64,000 bases of DNA. It comes from CAG-791 sp963605745 (lineage in GTDB: Bacteria; Bacillota; Clostridia; Lachnospirales; Lachnospiraceae). A program made the position numbers and the translations under genes. The stretch lies in NCBI GenBank assembly GCA_963605745.1, contig CAVCWT010000001.1, forward strand, positions 62,001-126,000. The letters are read 5' to 3'. The notes beneath the pieces are model-generated. The model saw only the letters and a program-made list of their open reading frames with translations, did no database searches and had not been told where the DNA came from. This document shows, piece by piece, positions 50,736 to 58,589 of the stretch (position 1 is the stretch's first letter; the number at the start of each line of letters is the position of its first letter).

Positions 50736-51350
50736 TTATTTTTCCAGCGGCGGAACGAATTTAGCCCGGTACAATGCAGCGCCGACCGCTCCTGTTACGA
50801 GCGTGGATGTGACCATCTCACACACCGCGTTTACTCCGACAAAGCCGCAGATGAACAGGATAATATTCTTACCGCCGATCAGTCCCTGCATATATTCCGT
50901 ATTGCCGAACAGAACCACCAATGCCGTCATAAAGAACAGCGTATTCAGGAAGGCCGAACAGAATCCTGTCACAAGGCATCCCTTATAGACATCCGTTTTG
51001 CGACGGACAAAGCGGAAAATATATCCCAGCAGGAATCCGTCCAGAAGGCGCGGAATAAATCTCTGCACAAACGCAAGGAACGGATTGATGGAAAACAGGA
51101 CCGCTCCCATGGCACTGCTGCCGCCGATTCCGATGCACTGCAGAAAGCTGGTCAGCCCGAAAACAGCGCCCACAATTGCGCCGCCGGACGGTCCGAGCGT
51201 GATGGCGGCGATGGCCACCGGAATCACATTAAAGCTGATTGCCAGCGGTCCGATATTGAGATACCCGAGCGGAGTGTAGGCCATCAGGAGCAGAATGCCC
51301 GTCATAAGGCCCAGAAGAACCAGTTTGGTCGTGCGGTTGGATGTGTTCAT
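50736..51350 (-). CDS. ECF transporter S component (substrate unknown)
   Basis: A 204-residue integral membrane S component, the substrate-binding part of a group II ECF transporter that would share EcfAAT encoded elsewhere. It has six hydrophobic segments: LVLLGLMTGILLLMAYTPLGYL, FNVIPVAIAAITLGPSGGAIVGAVFGLTSFLQCIG, LFSINPFLAFVQRFIPRLLDGFLLGYIF, CLVTGFCSAFLNTLFFMTALVVL and VGVNAVCEMVTSTLVTGAVGAALYRA. The pattern is closest to folate or pantothenate-type S components, which I cannot separate. AAGGAGGAATTTCA precedes the ATG at 51350, and a long leader lies upstream. Confidence 0.8.
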   Translation of the reverse strand: MNTSNRTTKLVLLGLMTGILLLMAYTPLGYLNIGPLAISFNVIPVAIAAITLGPSGGAIVGAVFGLTSFLQCIGIGGSSAMGAVLFSINPFLAFVQRFIPRLLDGFLLGYIFRFVRRKTDVYKGCLVTGFCSAFLNTLFFMTALVVLFGNTEYMQGLIGGKNIILFICGFVGVNAVCEMVTSTLVTGAVGAALYRAKFVPPLEK

Positions 51351-51659
51351 TTGAAATTCCTCCTTGTTATTATTCCCATCTGCGACGATCACCGGCAAAG
51401 TGTCTGTGAATAACCGTTCCAAAACGCAAAAAACGCAGAAAAGCTATTCGACAATCGCTGTACCAACCAGGCAGCAGGTCTGTGCAGAAACCGCATCTGA
51501 CAAAGGGATATCGTCCGGAAGACTCCGGTACCATTCCGCAATGTCAGTACAGCAGTTCCGTTTCGCTGTACGCTGCAAACGTCTGATTCTGTCATCGCCG
51601 TTTTACGGGATACAATACAGATACCGCATTACTATATCATACCGTTTTGCGATCTGAAA
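51351..51659 (-). promoter_or_regulatory. promoter and about 270-nt structured leader of the ECF S gene
   Basis: On the minus strand TTTCAG (51654-51659) and TATAGT (51631-51636), 17 bp apart, form a candidate promoter. The transcript would have about 270 nt before the start codon. It contains pairing blocks GTACAGC/GCTGTAC (arms 51547-51575 region) and CCGGAGTCTTCCGG (about 51515-51528), and CTGACA/TGTCAG. S-component genes often have riboswitch leaders, but I could not match the TPP, FMN, cobalamin or THF consensus by eye. A short open frame (51389-51595) crosses it and is probably not real. Confidence 0.4.
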
Positions 51660-51660
51660 G

Positions 51661-51694
51661 AAAAAAGAGCAGGTGCTTTGCCAGCACCTGCTCT
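51661..51694 (-). terminator. rho-independent terminator of the galE-small protein transcript
   Basis: GAGCAGGTGCT (51667-51677) and AGCACCTGCTC (51683-51693), with TTTTTT on the minus strand after the stem. It ends the transcript that stops with the gene at 51742 and lies just upstream of the ECF S promoter. Confidence 0.88.
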
Positions 51695-51741
51695 TATGTC
51701 ATCCTCTATGCATCCGCCATCCACGGCTCCCTACCAAAGTG

Positions 51742-52020
51742 TTAAAAGAACCACGGATCCTCTTCCACAATCTCGATCTCCAGATAGTCAAACGGAATCT
51801 CTTCCACAAAGCTGTCCGCAGTAAACCGGCATTTAGCCCGTCTCTGAAAGTCCTTGACATTCTGATCCAGCCAGATCGGCTCCGGCAGATCGAACTCGTG
51901 GCAAACCTTCGTCAATGCATGAAACACCTTATGGGTTCTGGTATCCTCCCCGGGATCCTCAATCGTAATCTCCCGGATCAAATGGCCGGACTGCCACTCT
52001 TTTGCCCATAATCGAAACAT
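51742..52020 (-). CDS. conserved small protein of unknown function
   Basis: A 92-residue soluble protein without recognised domain: MFRLWAKEWQSGHLIREITIEDPGEDTRTHKVF, then LTKVCHEFDLPEPIWLDQNVKDFQRRAKCRF, and an acidic aromatic end (FDYLEIEIVEEDPWFF). I recall similar hypothetical proteins in other Lachnospiraceae. Its start lies 9 nt after galE and the site GGAG overlaps the galE stop region, so it is translated from the galE message. Confidence 0.7.
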   Translation of the reverse strand: MFRLWAKEWQSGHLIREITIEDPGEDTRTHKVFHALTKVCHEFDLPEPIWLDQNVKDFQRRAKCRFTADSFVEEIPFDYLEIEIVEEDPWFF

Positions 52021-52029
52021 AGATCTGTC

Positions 52030-53046
52030 TTACTCCTCGTAGCCGTTCGGATTCTGACTCTGCCATCTCCAGGAATCCTCGCACATCTCACGAATGCCGT
52101 ACTGTGCCTCCCAGCCCAGCTCCTCTTTGGCCTTCGCCGCCGAGCAGTAGCAGGTTGCAATGTCGCCGGCACGCCGGGGATCGATAACATAGGGAATTTC
52201 CTTGCCGGTCGCCTCTTCAAAGTTCTTAACAATATCCAGAACGCTGTAGCCGACACCGGTTCCCAGGTTGTAGATGTTACAGCCGGAGCCAGGTGCCAGC
52301 TTTTTCAGCGCGCACACATGGCCCTTGGCAAGGTCGACGACATGAATGTAGTCGCGAACGCCGGTTCCGTCCGGTGTGTCATAATCATTGCCGAATACGT
52401 GAAGCTTCTCAAGCTTGCCGACAGCAACCTGTGTGATATAGGGCATCAGGTTGTTCGGAATACCATTGGGATTCTCGCCCATGGTGCCGGACTTGTGTGC
52501 ACCGATCGGGTTGAAATAACGCAGCAGAATCACATTCCATTCCGGATCCGCATGCTGAATATCCGACAGAACCTGCTCGAGCATGGATTTAGTCCAGCCA
52601 TAAGGGTTGGTGCACTGTCCCTTCGGGCACTCCTCCGTGATCGGAATGAATGCAGGATCTCCGTAAACGGTAGCGGAAGAGGAGAAAATGATGTTCTTGC
52701 AACCATGCTGACGCATCACATCGACAAGAGTCAAGGTTCCCGTGATGTTGTTGTCATAATACTCCCAGGGCTTTCTCACAGACTCACCAACAGCCTTCAG
52801 GCCGGCAAAGTGAATGACAGCCTCCGGCTTCTCGGCATCGAATACCGTGTTCAGGCCCTCTCTATCACGGATGTCGACCTGATAGAATGGAACCTTTTTG
52901 CCGGTGATGGCTTCAATACGTCCCAGAACCTTTTCGCTGGCGTTGTACAGATTGTCCAGAATAACCGGCTCGTGTCCTGCATTCAGCAGCTCCACAACCG
53001 TATGACTTCCGATAAAACCTGCGCCGCCTGTTACCAGAATTTTCAT
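52030..53046 (-). CDS. galE: UDP-glucose 4-epimerase
   Basis: A 338-residue short-chain dehydrogenase-type epimerase interconverting UDP-glucose and UDP-galactose. MKILVTGGAGFIGSHTVVELL is the NAD-binding turn, FSSSATVYGD carries the catalytic Ser, NPYGWTKSMLEQ the Tyr-xxx-Lys pair, and LRYFNPIGAHKSGTMGENPNGIPNNLMPYI the substrate-binding region. VFGNDYDTPDGTGVRDYIHVVDLAKGH follows, and the C-terminus is normal. It probably feeds galactose units to the polysaccharide locus on its right, across trpS. GGGAGAGG precedes the ATG. Confidence 0.97.
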   Translation of the reverse strand: MKILVTGGAGFIGSHTVVELLNAGHEPVILDNLYNASEKVLGRIEAITGKKVPFYQVDIRDREGLNTVFDAEKPEAVIHFAGLKAVGESVRKPWEYYDNNITGTLTLVDVMRQHGCKNIIFSSSATVYGDPAFIPITEECPKGQCTNPYGWTKSMLEQVLSDIQHADPEWNVILLRYFNPIGAHKSGTMGENPNGIPNNLMPYITQVAVGKLEKLHVFGNDYDTPDGTGVRDYIHVVDLAKGHVCALKKLAPGSGCNIYNLGTGVGYSVLDIVKNFEEATGKEIPYVIDPRRAGDIATCYCSAAKAKEELGWEAQYGIREMCEDSWRWQSQNPNGYEE

Positions 53047-53120
53047 ATTCCTCTCCCTTCTGCAGATGCCTCATCTGCCTGCCAAACTGTGCTAACATTG
53101 CTTGTTCACCCGGGTGAACA

Positions 53121-54284
53121 TCACTTAACTGCCCGCTGCCGATTGGCAGCGCGACTCCTTTCTTTTCTTGCTTCCTGCTCTGCACGAACTCTTGCCGCTT
53201 CGTCAAATTCCTTCTGCTGCTGCAGGATCAGCTCCTTGTCATCAAAATAATTGATCTTCATCGCATCCTTTACCTCGTGCAGGGTATTGGCTGCAGTCTC
53301 TTCCGCCTTCTCGGTTCCCTTTTTCAGGACCTCATAGACGTAGTCAATGTTCTTCTCGAACTCATGACGGCGGGTGCGGATCGGCTCAAGCGTCGTCTGC
53401 AGGACGTTGTTCAGGAACTTTTTCACCTTCACATCGCCAAGGCCGCCGCGGCGGTAATGTTCTTTCAGTTCCTCAAGGCCCGCATACTCCGGAAGGAACT
53501 CTTCGAAATGCTCCGGCTTTGCAAAGGCATCCAGATAAGTAAAGACCGTGTTGCCCTCAATCTTGCCGGGATCCTCAATCCGCAGGTGATCCGGATCCGT
53601 GAACATGCTCATGACCTTTTTCTTAATATCCTCCGGCTCCTCCGACAGATAGATGCAGTTGCCAAGGGACTTGCTCATCTTCTCCTTGCCGTCTGTACCG
53701 GGCAAACGCATGGATGCCTGGTTCTCCGGCAAAAGGATCTGCGGCTCCACCAGCACCTCACAGTTGTAGGTGTGGTTAAAGCTGCGCACGATCTCTCTTG
53801 TCTGCTCGATCATCGGCTCCTGATCCTCGCCGGCCGGCACGGTGTTGGCCTTAAAGGCTGTGATATCCGCCGCCTGTGAAATCGGATAGGTGAAAAAGCC
53901 AACCGGAATGCTGCTGCCAAAGCCGCGCATACCCAGCTCTGATTTCACCGTAGGATTTCTCTGGAGTCTCGCAACGGTCACCAGGTTCGCATAATAAAAG
54001 GTCAGCTCTGTCAGCTCCGGAATCGCAGACTGGATGAGGATCGTTGTTTTGTCCGGATCAATGCCTGCCGAGAGGTAATCGAGTGCCACATTGATGATAT
54101 TCTGCCGAACCTTTTCCGGATTGTCAGCATTGTCAGTCAATGCCTGTGCATCTGCAATCATGATGTTGATCTCGTCAAAATCGCCGCGGTTTTGCAGCTC
54201 CACTCTGCGGCGAAGAGACCCCACGTAATGACCGATGTGAAGCCGCCCTGTCGGACGGTCACCTGTCAGAATAATCTTACTCAT
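53121..54284 (-). CDS. trpS: tryptophanyl-tRNA synthetase
   Basis: A class Ic synthetase of 387 residues. SKIILTGDRPTGRLHIGHYVGSLRRR includes the HIGH-like motif, MIADAQALTDN and RLQRNPTVKSELG follow, PISQAADITAFKANTVPAGEDQEPMIEQTREI is typical of bacterial TrpRS, and GTDGKEKMSKSLGNCIYLSEEPEDI carries KMSKS near residue 200. About 40 extra basic, Gln/Glu/Arg-rich residues extend the C-terminus beyond the usual end (LQQQKEFDEAARVRAEQEAR). AGGATAACGA precedes the ATG. No T-box consensus was found upstream. Confidence 0.96.
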   Translation of the reverse strand: MSKIILTGDRPTGRLHIGHYVGSLRRRVELQNRGDFDEINIMIADAQALTDNADNPEKVRQNIINVALDYLSAGIDPDKTTILIQSAIPELTELTFYYANLVTVARLQRNPTVKSELGMRGFGSSIPVGFFTYPISQAADITAFKANTVPAGEDQEPMIEQTREIVRSFNHTYNCEVLVEPQILLPENQASMRLPGTDGKEKMSKSLGNCIYLSEEPEDIKKKVMSMFTDPDHLRIEDPGKIEGNTVFTYLDAFAKPEHFEEFLPEYAGLEELKEHYRRGGLGDVKVKKFLNNVLQTTLEPIRTRRHEFEKNIDYVYEVLKKGTEKAEETAANTLHEVKDAMKINYFDDKELILQQQKEFDEAARVRAEQEARKERSRAANRQRAVK

Positions 54285-54406
54285 TCGTTATCCTCGATTC
54301 TGTCTATTGTCACTGCCCTGTCAAAACAGCGGTCAGCCCTACCATTATATCTCATCCCCAGCGTGCGGATCCAGTAGATGTTACAGCTTGCACACTTGCC
54401 ATCGGC

Positions 54407-54457
54407 GGGTCCTGGCGGAGATGTCCCCACAGCCGGACATTCTGCCGCCACCCTGCC
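54407..54457. repeat. family B repeat, outer-arms-only copy
   Basis: The 30 bases GCAGGGTGGCGGCAGAATGT plus CCGGCTGTGG are joined here to GGACATCTCCGCCAGGACCC plus G. Both halves are exact matches to the two outer arms of the full copy at 29855-30000, with the roughly 80-bp inner part missing. The orientation is inverted relative to 29.9 kb. It lies upstream of trpS and downstream of the fucosyltransferase gene. Confidence 0.85.
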
Positions 54458-54487
54458 TCTGGCAGATGTGTGCGTGTGAACCGCACC

Positions 54488-55438
54488 TTACACGATCCGC
54501 CCGTCTACGTCTACGAAGGTCCACCCCTTCCAGTAGTCCCGCATCTCTTCCGGATCCGGAATCTGGTTGTTGCGGTGCCGCAGCGGCCGGATCAGGACCT
54601 TGGGTTCTCTTGCATTGAGTCTGCCGCCCCAGAAGGAAAACGTGGAATTCGCCGCAATCACACCGTTGCAGTGTGTCATCAGCTGCATGTCCAGAAGGTT
54701 ATCCTCTTCCTCGTTCCAGTCGCAGACGGTTACCGGCTCCCCGTAATTGCCAAAATGGCAGGCTTTTGCATAGGCCGGATCGTCCGAGAAAATATAAAAG
54801 TGGATGTTCCGTCCGCTTCCCATGGCGGCAACTGCGCGTTCCAGATAGTCAATGGCCTCCTGATAATAGGCCTCCGTGCAGATTCCTCCCAGAAGGGGCG
54901 CATTGGCTTCGTCCAGATAGTCGCCCCTGCGCAGATGAATGGCGCAGGAGAAGGTATAGGCATCCTCCATCTCGCGGATGACAGCAAGGTTTCTCGCATT
55001 CACATCCGGCAGTACGCTTTTAGGGAATACGAACACGCCCCGCAGTTCCGGCAGAATATCCTCATAATATTTCGTGCAGGCAAAGTATCCATCCAGATAC
55101 GCGTCCTCCAGATCAAAGATCTCCGGATGGTACATCTTACTCTCTGTAAATCGTTTTCCTGCACTCTTTCCGCCAATGTGGAGCTTTCTCGCCGCCTTTC
55201 CCAGGATGGAATTGCTGCCAACAAGCGCTGCCTTTTCCTCCGGCGTACATTCCTCAAAGGGAAGGTTTTTAAACCGCAGCAGCTCGCATTCCCTTGGTGC
55301 CAGCATTGTCTCCTGGTTTTCCGGCCGGAACCAGGAAAGATCCACTTTTGCCTCTTTGCCAAGGCTCCGTAATTTACAATACAGCGCATATTGCTGCATC
55401 TGATTTCCCAGTCCGCCCTTGATCTCAACAATAATCAT
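54488..55438 (-). CDS. GT11 alpha-1,2-fucosyltransferase-like glycosyltransferase
   Basis: A 316-residue cytosolic enzyme. MIIVEIKGGLGNQMQQYALY and the motif CAIHLRRGDYLDEANAPLLGGICTEAYYQEAI are diagnostic for GT11, where HxRRxDY binds GDP-fucose; FYIFSDDPAYAKACHFG and GVIAANSTFSFWGGRLN complete it. It probably adds L-fucose to galactose in the surface glycan. The start at 55438 is set by the family N-terminus; the longer frame reads low-complexity KGSKGSKGPKG sequence from the 9-bp repeats upstream. It is last in the polysaccharide locus within this window. Confidence 0.88.
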   Translation of the reverse strand: MIIVEIKGGLGNQMQQYALYCKLRSLGKEAKVDLSWFRPENQETMLAPRECELLRFKNLPFEECTPEEKAALVGSNSILGKAARKLHIGGKSAGKRFTESKMYHPEIFDLEDAYLDGYFACTKYYEDILPELRGVFVFPKSVLPDVNARNLAVIREMEDAYTFSCAIHLRRGDYLDEANAPLLGGICTEAYYQEAIDYLERAVAAMGSGRNIHFYIFSDDPAYAKACHFGNYGEPVTVCDWNEEEDNLLDMQLMTHCNGVIAANSTFSFWGGRLNAREPKVLIRPLRHRNNQIPDPEEMRDYWKGWTFVDVDGRIV

Positions 55439-55481
55439 CTGTTCTCTACTCCCTGGACCAATCCCCGATCCATCCGTTTCA

Positions 55482-55535
55482 TTCGATCCTTTCGGTCCTT
55501 TCGATCCTTTCGATCCTTTCAGTCCTTTTGGTCTC
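55482..55535. repeat. 9-bp tandem repeat between two polysaccharide genes
   Basis: About six near-identical 9-bp units (TTCGATCCT with variants TTCGGTCCT, TTCAGTCCT) overlap the end of the GH88/105-like gene and the gap before the fucosyltransferase start. On the minus strand each unit carries AAAGGA, so the array puts a ladder of purine-rich sites about 40-90 nt before the GT11 start. Copy-number change would alter the upstream gene's end only in frame steps of three codons. Confidence 0.8.
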
Positions 55536-56868
55536 TTCCGTCCATTTTGCTCCACACAGCAAGGAAGGCCAGCACCGCCCCCTGGCCCCAGGAATTGCAG
55601 CCGTATTCCTGCCTGTACTGGGCAAAATCCACGCACTCCGCAGACGACTGCTGTACCCTTCCGTTTTCATCCACCTTGTCCAGCAGAGCCTGTGCAAATG
55701 CATCATATAGCCCGGTATCATCGCCCTGCAGCATGCGCCCCTTGAAAAGAGCGTAAGCGATCATGCCGCTTGCCGAGGTATCCGCCGGGCCTTTCCTGCA
55801 GTCCAGCTGCCAGGAAAAGAGACCGTCCTCCCGCTGCCGTTCCAGAATGCTGTGAACCAATCGTTTCTGCATGCTGCTCACCATGTCCATCTGCATATCG
55901 CTGCTTTTTTTGGTGCGATGCGCAGTTTCCGTTTCGTCACAGCAGCAGCTTTTCTTTTCTGCGTTCAGTATCCCCGCAGCAGCTCTTACATCTTCGTTCT
56001 GCTCTGTCTCCCGGGTGCCAATCTCTGAGCATGCTGACAGTCCCAGCATGAGCCAGCCCACAGCCCGGCCCCAGCCAATGATCCCGTAGCAGGTGCCGCT
56101 TTGCGCATCATAGCCGTGGTAGGGAAGACCTGACGCCGCATCCATTCCATTCCGGGCAAAATTACACAGCTCCCTGCCGGCCTTTTCCATCTCGCCCATC
56201 TGCGCATAGAACATGGACGTCTGACCCGCGCCGTCCGCATAGATCCAGGAATTACAGCTCCTTTGTCCATATACAATGGAGCCCTCCGAATCCTTCCTGC
56301 AGTTCTCCAGATATTCCAGAATGCGGCCCGCTCCCTCCCGGTAACATGCCTTTCCGGTTTCCCGATACAGCCTTTCCAGAACAACTCCTGTCAGTGCATC
56401 GTCCGGATTGCGGACCGGCATTCCCTTTTGGATCCATTCTCCCAGATATGCCTCAATCTCCTCCAGATGCCCTGCCTCCAGAAGACCCAGCATCAGCAGT
56501 CCCGCCGGCCAGAAAATAACGTCTCCGGAATAGCCCGGGCGGCCGAGCGTTTTTTTGACGGTATTCTTGATGCGAGCTCTTACCGGCGGATGGGTCAGCG
56601 CCTGGAGCTGCCTTGCGGCCTCTGCGGCCATCGGATCCAATTTTTCTCGGACCGCATTCTGCAAAACGCTCAGATCTATTTTCCCTTGAACTGTACTCTG
56701 CAAGGCACTCAGATCCATTTTTCCTTGAACTGTACTCTGCAAAGCACTCAGATCCATTTTCCCTTGAACTGTATTCTGCAAAGCGCTCAGATCCATTTTC
56801 CCTTGAACTGTATTCTGCATAAAGCTGCTCATTTCAATTCTCGCTTCGTCACTTTCCTTAAGAGTCAC
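55519..56868 (-). CDS. glycoside hydrolase family 88/105-like protein with N-terminal 13-residue repeats
   Basis: A 449-residue protein. After the repeats and a linker, the (alpha/alpha)6 barrel reads GYSGDVIFWPAGLLMLGLLEAG, NPDDALTGVVLERLYRETGKACYREGAGRIL, WIYADGAGQTSMFYAQMGEMEK with the catalytic Asp region, ATGIIGWGRAVGWLMLGL-type sequence (YGIIGWGRAVGWLMLGLSAC), PADTSASGMIAYALFKG and GCNSWGQGAVLAFLAVW. This matches unsaturated uronyl or rhamnogalacturonyl hydrolases. No signal peptide is visible. Its place within a glycan-assembly cluster is unusual: it may trim or degrade an intermediate. The first residues hold four copies of NTVQGKMDLSALQ. Start uncertain between a GTG (56868) and ATGs at 56832 or 56820. 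Confidence 0.8.
   Translation of the reverse strand: MTLKESDEARIEMSSFMQNTVQGKMDLSALQNTVQGKMDLSALQSTVQGKMDLSALQSTVQGKIDLSVLQNAVREKLDPMAAEAARQLQALTHPPVRARIKNTVKKTLGRPGYSGDVIFWPAGLLMLGLLEAGHLEEIEAYLGEWIQKGMPVRNPDDALTGVVLERLYRETGKACYREGAGRILEYLENCRKDSEGSIVYGQRSCNSWIYADGAGQTSMFYAQMGEMEKAGRELCNFARNGMDAASGLPYHGYDAQSGTCYGIIGWGRAVGWLMLGLSACSEIGTRETEQNEDVRAAAGILNAEKKSCCCDETETAHRTKKSSDMQMDMVSSMQKRLVHSILERQREDGLFSWQLDCRKGPADTSASGMIAYALFKGRMLQGDDTGLYDAFAQALLDKVDENGRVQQSSAECVDFAQYRQEYGCNSWGQGAVLAFLAVWSKMDGRDQKD
56659..56814 (-). repeat. 39-bp coding tandem repeat
   Basis: Four in-frame copies of a 39-bp unit encode (N/S)TVQGKMDLSALQ in the N-terminus of the GH88/105-like protein, followed by a degenerate fifth. 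The first three are nearly identical. Such repeats are prone to gain or loss by slippage without breaking the frame. Confidence 0.92.
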
Positions 56869-56917
56869 TTTCCGACTTTCTTTCTCTGACTCCTTTTCTG
56901 ACTCTTTCTCTGAATCT

Positions 56918-58459
56918 TCAGCCCCGGTGCAGTTTCTTCTGCAGGGTCTCCTTCAGATAGCTGAACTCCTTCGTCCTGCCATAGAGCAGCCAAAAAACGC
57001 CGTTATAGACCACCGTGATCAGGACAACCATGAGCGCAAAGCGCAGGATGCTCGGCTTTGCCATCACAACATTTCCCAGAAGTCCCAGCCCTCCTGCGAG
57101 GACGACGACGGTTCCCACATAACGAACTGCCTCTGCAAAATAGCTCCCGCAGGGCTTGTCAAAGCACACCCTGTAGATAATGACCGGTTTGGTCACATTG
57201 GCGATCAGCCCCGAAACCACTGTGCCGACATAGATACCGGCCAGTCCAATCTCCTGTACCAGCCAGATGGACAGCACCAAATTCACCAGTCCCTGAATGA
57301 GGGCGAGATATTTGTCCTGTTCAAAGACGCCTGCCGCCGTCTTGTAGTTCGACAAAACGATCCGGTCCCCCTTAAAATACAGATCAATCAACAGGAGTGT
57401 CACCGCAGACGAGGGCAGCACCCACGCCTCTCCGAGCCACAGACGAATGAGAGGCGTCAACAGAACGAAAAAGCCCGTTACCACAAATCCATACACCCAG
57501 CTGGCAAAAAAACGGTACACCTGAAACAGTTCATACTGCCGCTCTTTTGTCTCTGTTGCAATCAGATTGCCAAAGCTCGAAATCACGGAATTGAAAATGA
57601 TATTGACAAAGTTCGTCACCGCATTGATGACCAGATTGTAATTGTCCACCATGCCGGAAACGGCAACGGCGATAAAGGACGAAATGATGAGAGAATCTGT
57701 CTGAAGTCTTGCAACATCACCTACCTTGTGCAGAACCAGGGCCCTGGTCTTGCGCCACACCTTTCCGGATTCCTCAGCGCTCAAGGGCTGAACGTTCTTG
57801 TCACACAGGTATGGGTACAAGCGGTTCAGATACCAGGAAACGAACACCTTCTGCAGCAGCTGTACCAGCATATCGGTCAAAAGGTACAGCAGGAAATTTT
57901 CTGTGACAATGATCACGACAATCTGCAGGACGGACACCACAATTTTGGTGATGGTATTGATGTTCGTCTGTATATAATTGCGCTGCTGCGCATTGCACAG
58001 GCTGTATTTGTAGGAGACAAAATACGTGCTGACCGTATTAAACAGAAAGATCAGATAATACAGCGTCATCTCCCGGACGGTAACCGTTCCGGGATCCTTG
58101 ATCAGATAGCGCAGGAAAGGAGCAATGGACAGGCCGATTCCTGCCACCACCAGAGCAATCACCGTATAAGCCTTCCGGTACATCTGCATGTAGGACTTGA
58201 TCTTCTCGGTATCGTCCTCTGCGACCGGCTTGTACAAAGCAAAATTCAGTGCCGTGCCGATGCCCAGCTCTGCCATCGACAGAATGGACAGAATGTTCGT
58301 GTACAGGGAATTCACGCCCAGCAGCTGCTCCGACAGGTGCAGAATAAAAATCGTGCGCAGCACAAAGGACATCAGGGCCGTTGCCGCCTGCCCGATGTAT
58401 CCGAATGCGATATTCCTTCCTGCCAGCCGAACTCTTCCTGTCTTTTGATTCTCTGCCAC
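56918..58459 (-). CDS. polysaccharide flippase (Wzx/MATE-like)
   Basis: A 513-residue polytopic transporter of the MOP superfamily, moving lipid-linked oligosaccharide across the membrane. About 12-14 TM helices: RNIAFGYIGQAATALMSFVLRTIFILHL, SMAELGIGTALNFALYKPV, TVIALVVAGIGLSIAPFLRYL and so on. The polar loop CNAQQRNYIQTNINTITKIVVSV and the LITKVGD-like VLHKVGDVARLQTDSLIISSF are typical of polysaccharide exporters. It is in the same direction as the flanking GH88/105-like and pyruvyl transferase genes. A TTCGTTTCTT-type spacing places ATG at 58459 with GAAAGGAATCAACG upstream. Confidence 0.9.
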   Translation of the reverse strand: MAENQKTGRVRLAGRNIAFGYIGQAATALMSFVLRTIFILHLSEQLLGVNSLYTNILSILSMAELGIGTALNFALYKPVAEDDTEKIKSYMQMYRKAYTVIALVVAGIGLSIAPFLRYLIKDPGTVTVREMTLYYLIFLFNTVSTYFVSYKYSLCNAQQRNYIQTNINTITKIVVSVLQIVVIIVTENFLLYLLTDMLVQLLQKVFVSWYLNRLYPYLCDKNVQPLSAEESGKVWRKTRALVLHKVGDVARLQTDSLIISSFIAVAVSGMVDNYNLVINAVTNFVNIIFNSVISSFGNLIATETKERQYELFQVYRFFASWVYGFVVTGFFVLLTPLIRLWLGEAWVLPSSAVTLLLIDLYFKGDRIVLSNYKTAAGVFEQDKYLALIQGLVNLVLSIWLVQEIGLAGIYVGTVVSGLIANVTKPVIIYRVCFDKPCGSYFAEAVRYVGTVVVLAGGLGLLGNVVMAKPSILRFALMVVLITVVYNGVFWLLYGRTKEFSYLKETLQKKLHRG

Positions 58460-58589
58460 GTTGATTCCTTTCGTTTCTTAAATCATTCCTGCGTACACAT
58501 CCGCAGCCGTCAGGTCCCACAGATCTGCAACAGAGCTAGTCACTTTGCAGCAAGGCTGCGGCATGGGATCCGCAGCGATCTGCGGCTTC

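Noticed and set aside
54407..54457. T-box leader for trpS
   Set aside because: AGGGTGGCGG is on the trpS strand but lacks ACCGCG and the specifier stem, and is explained as a family B repeat.
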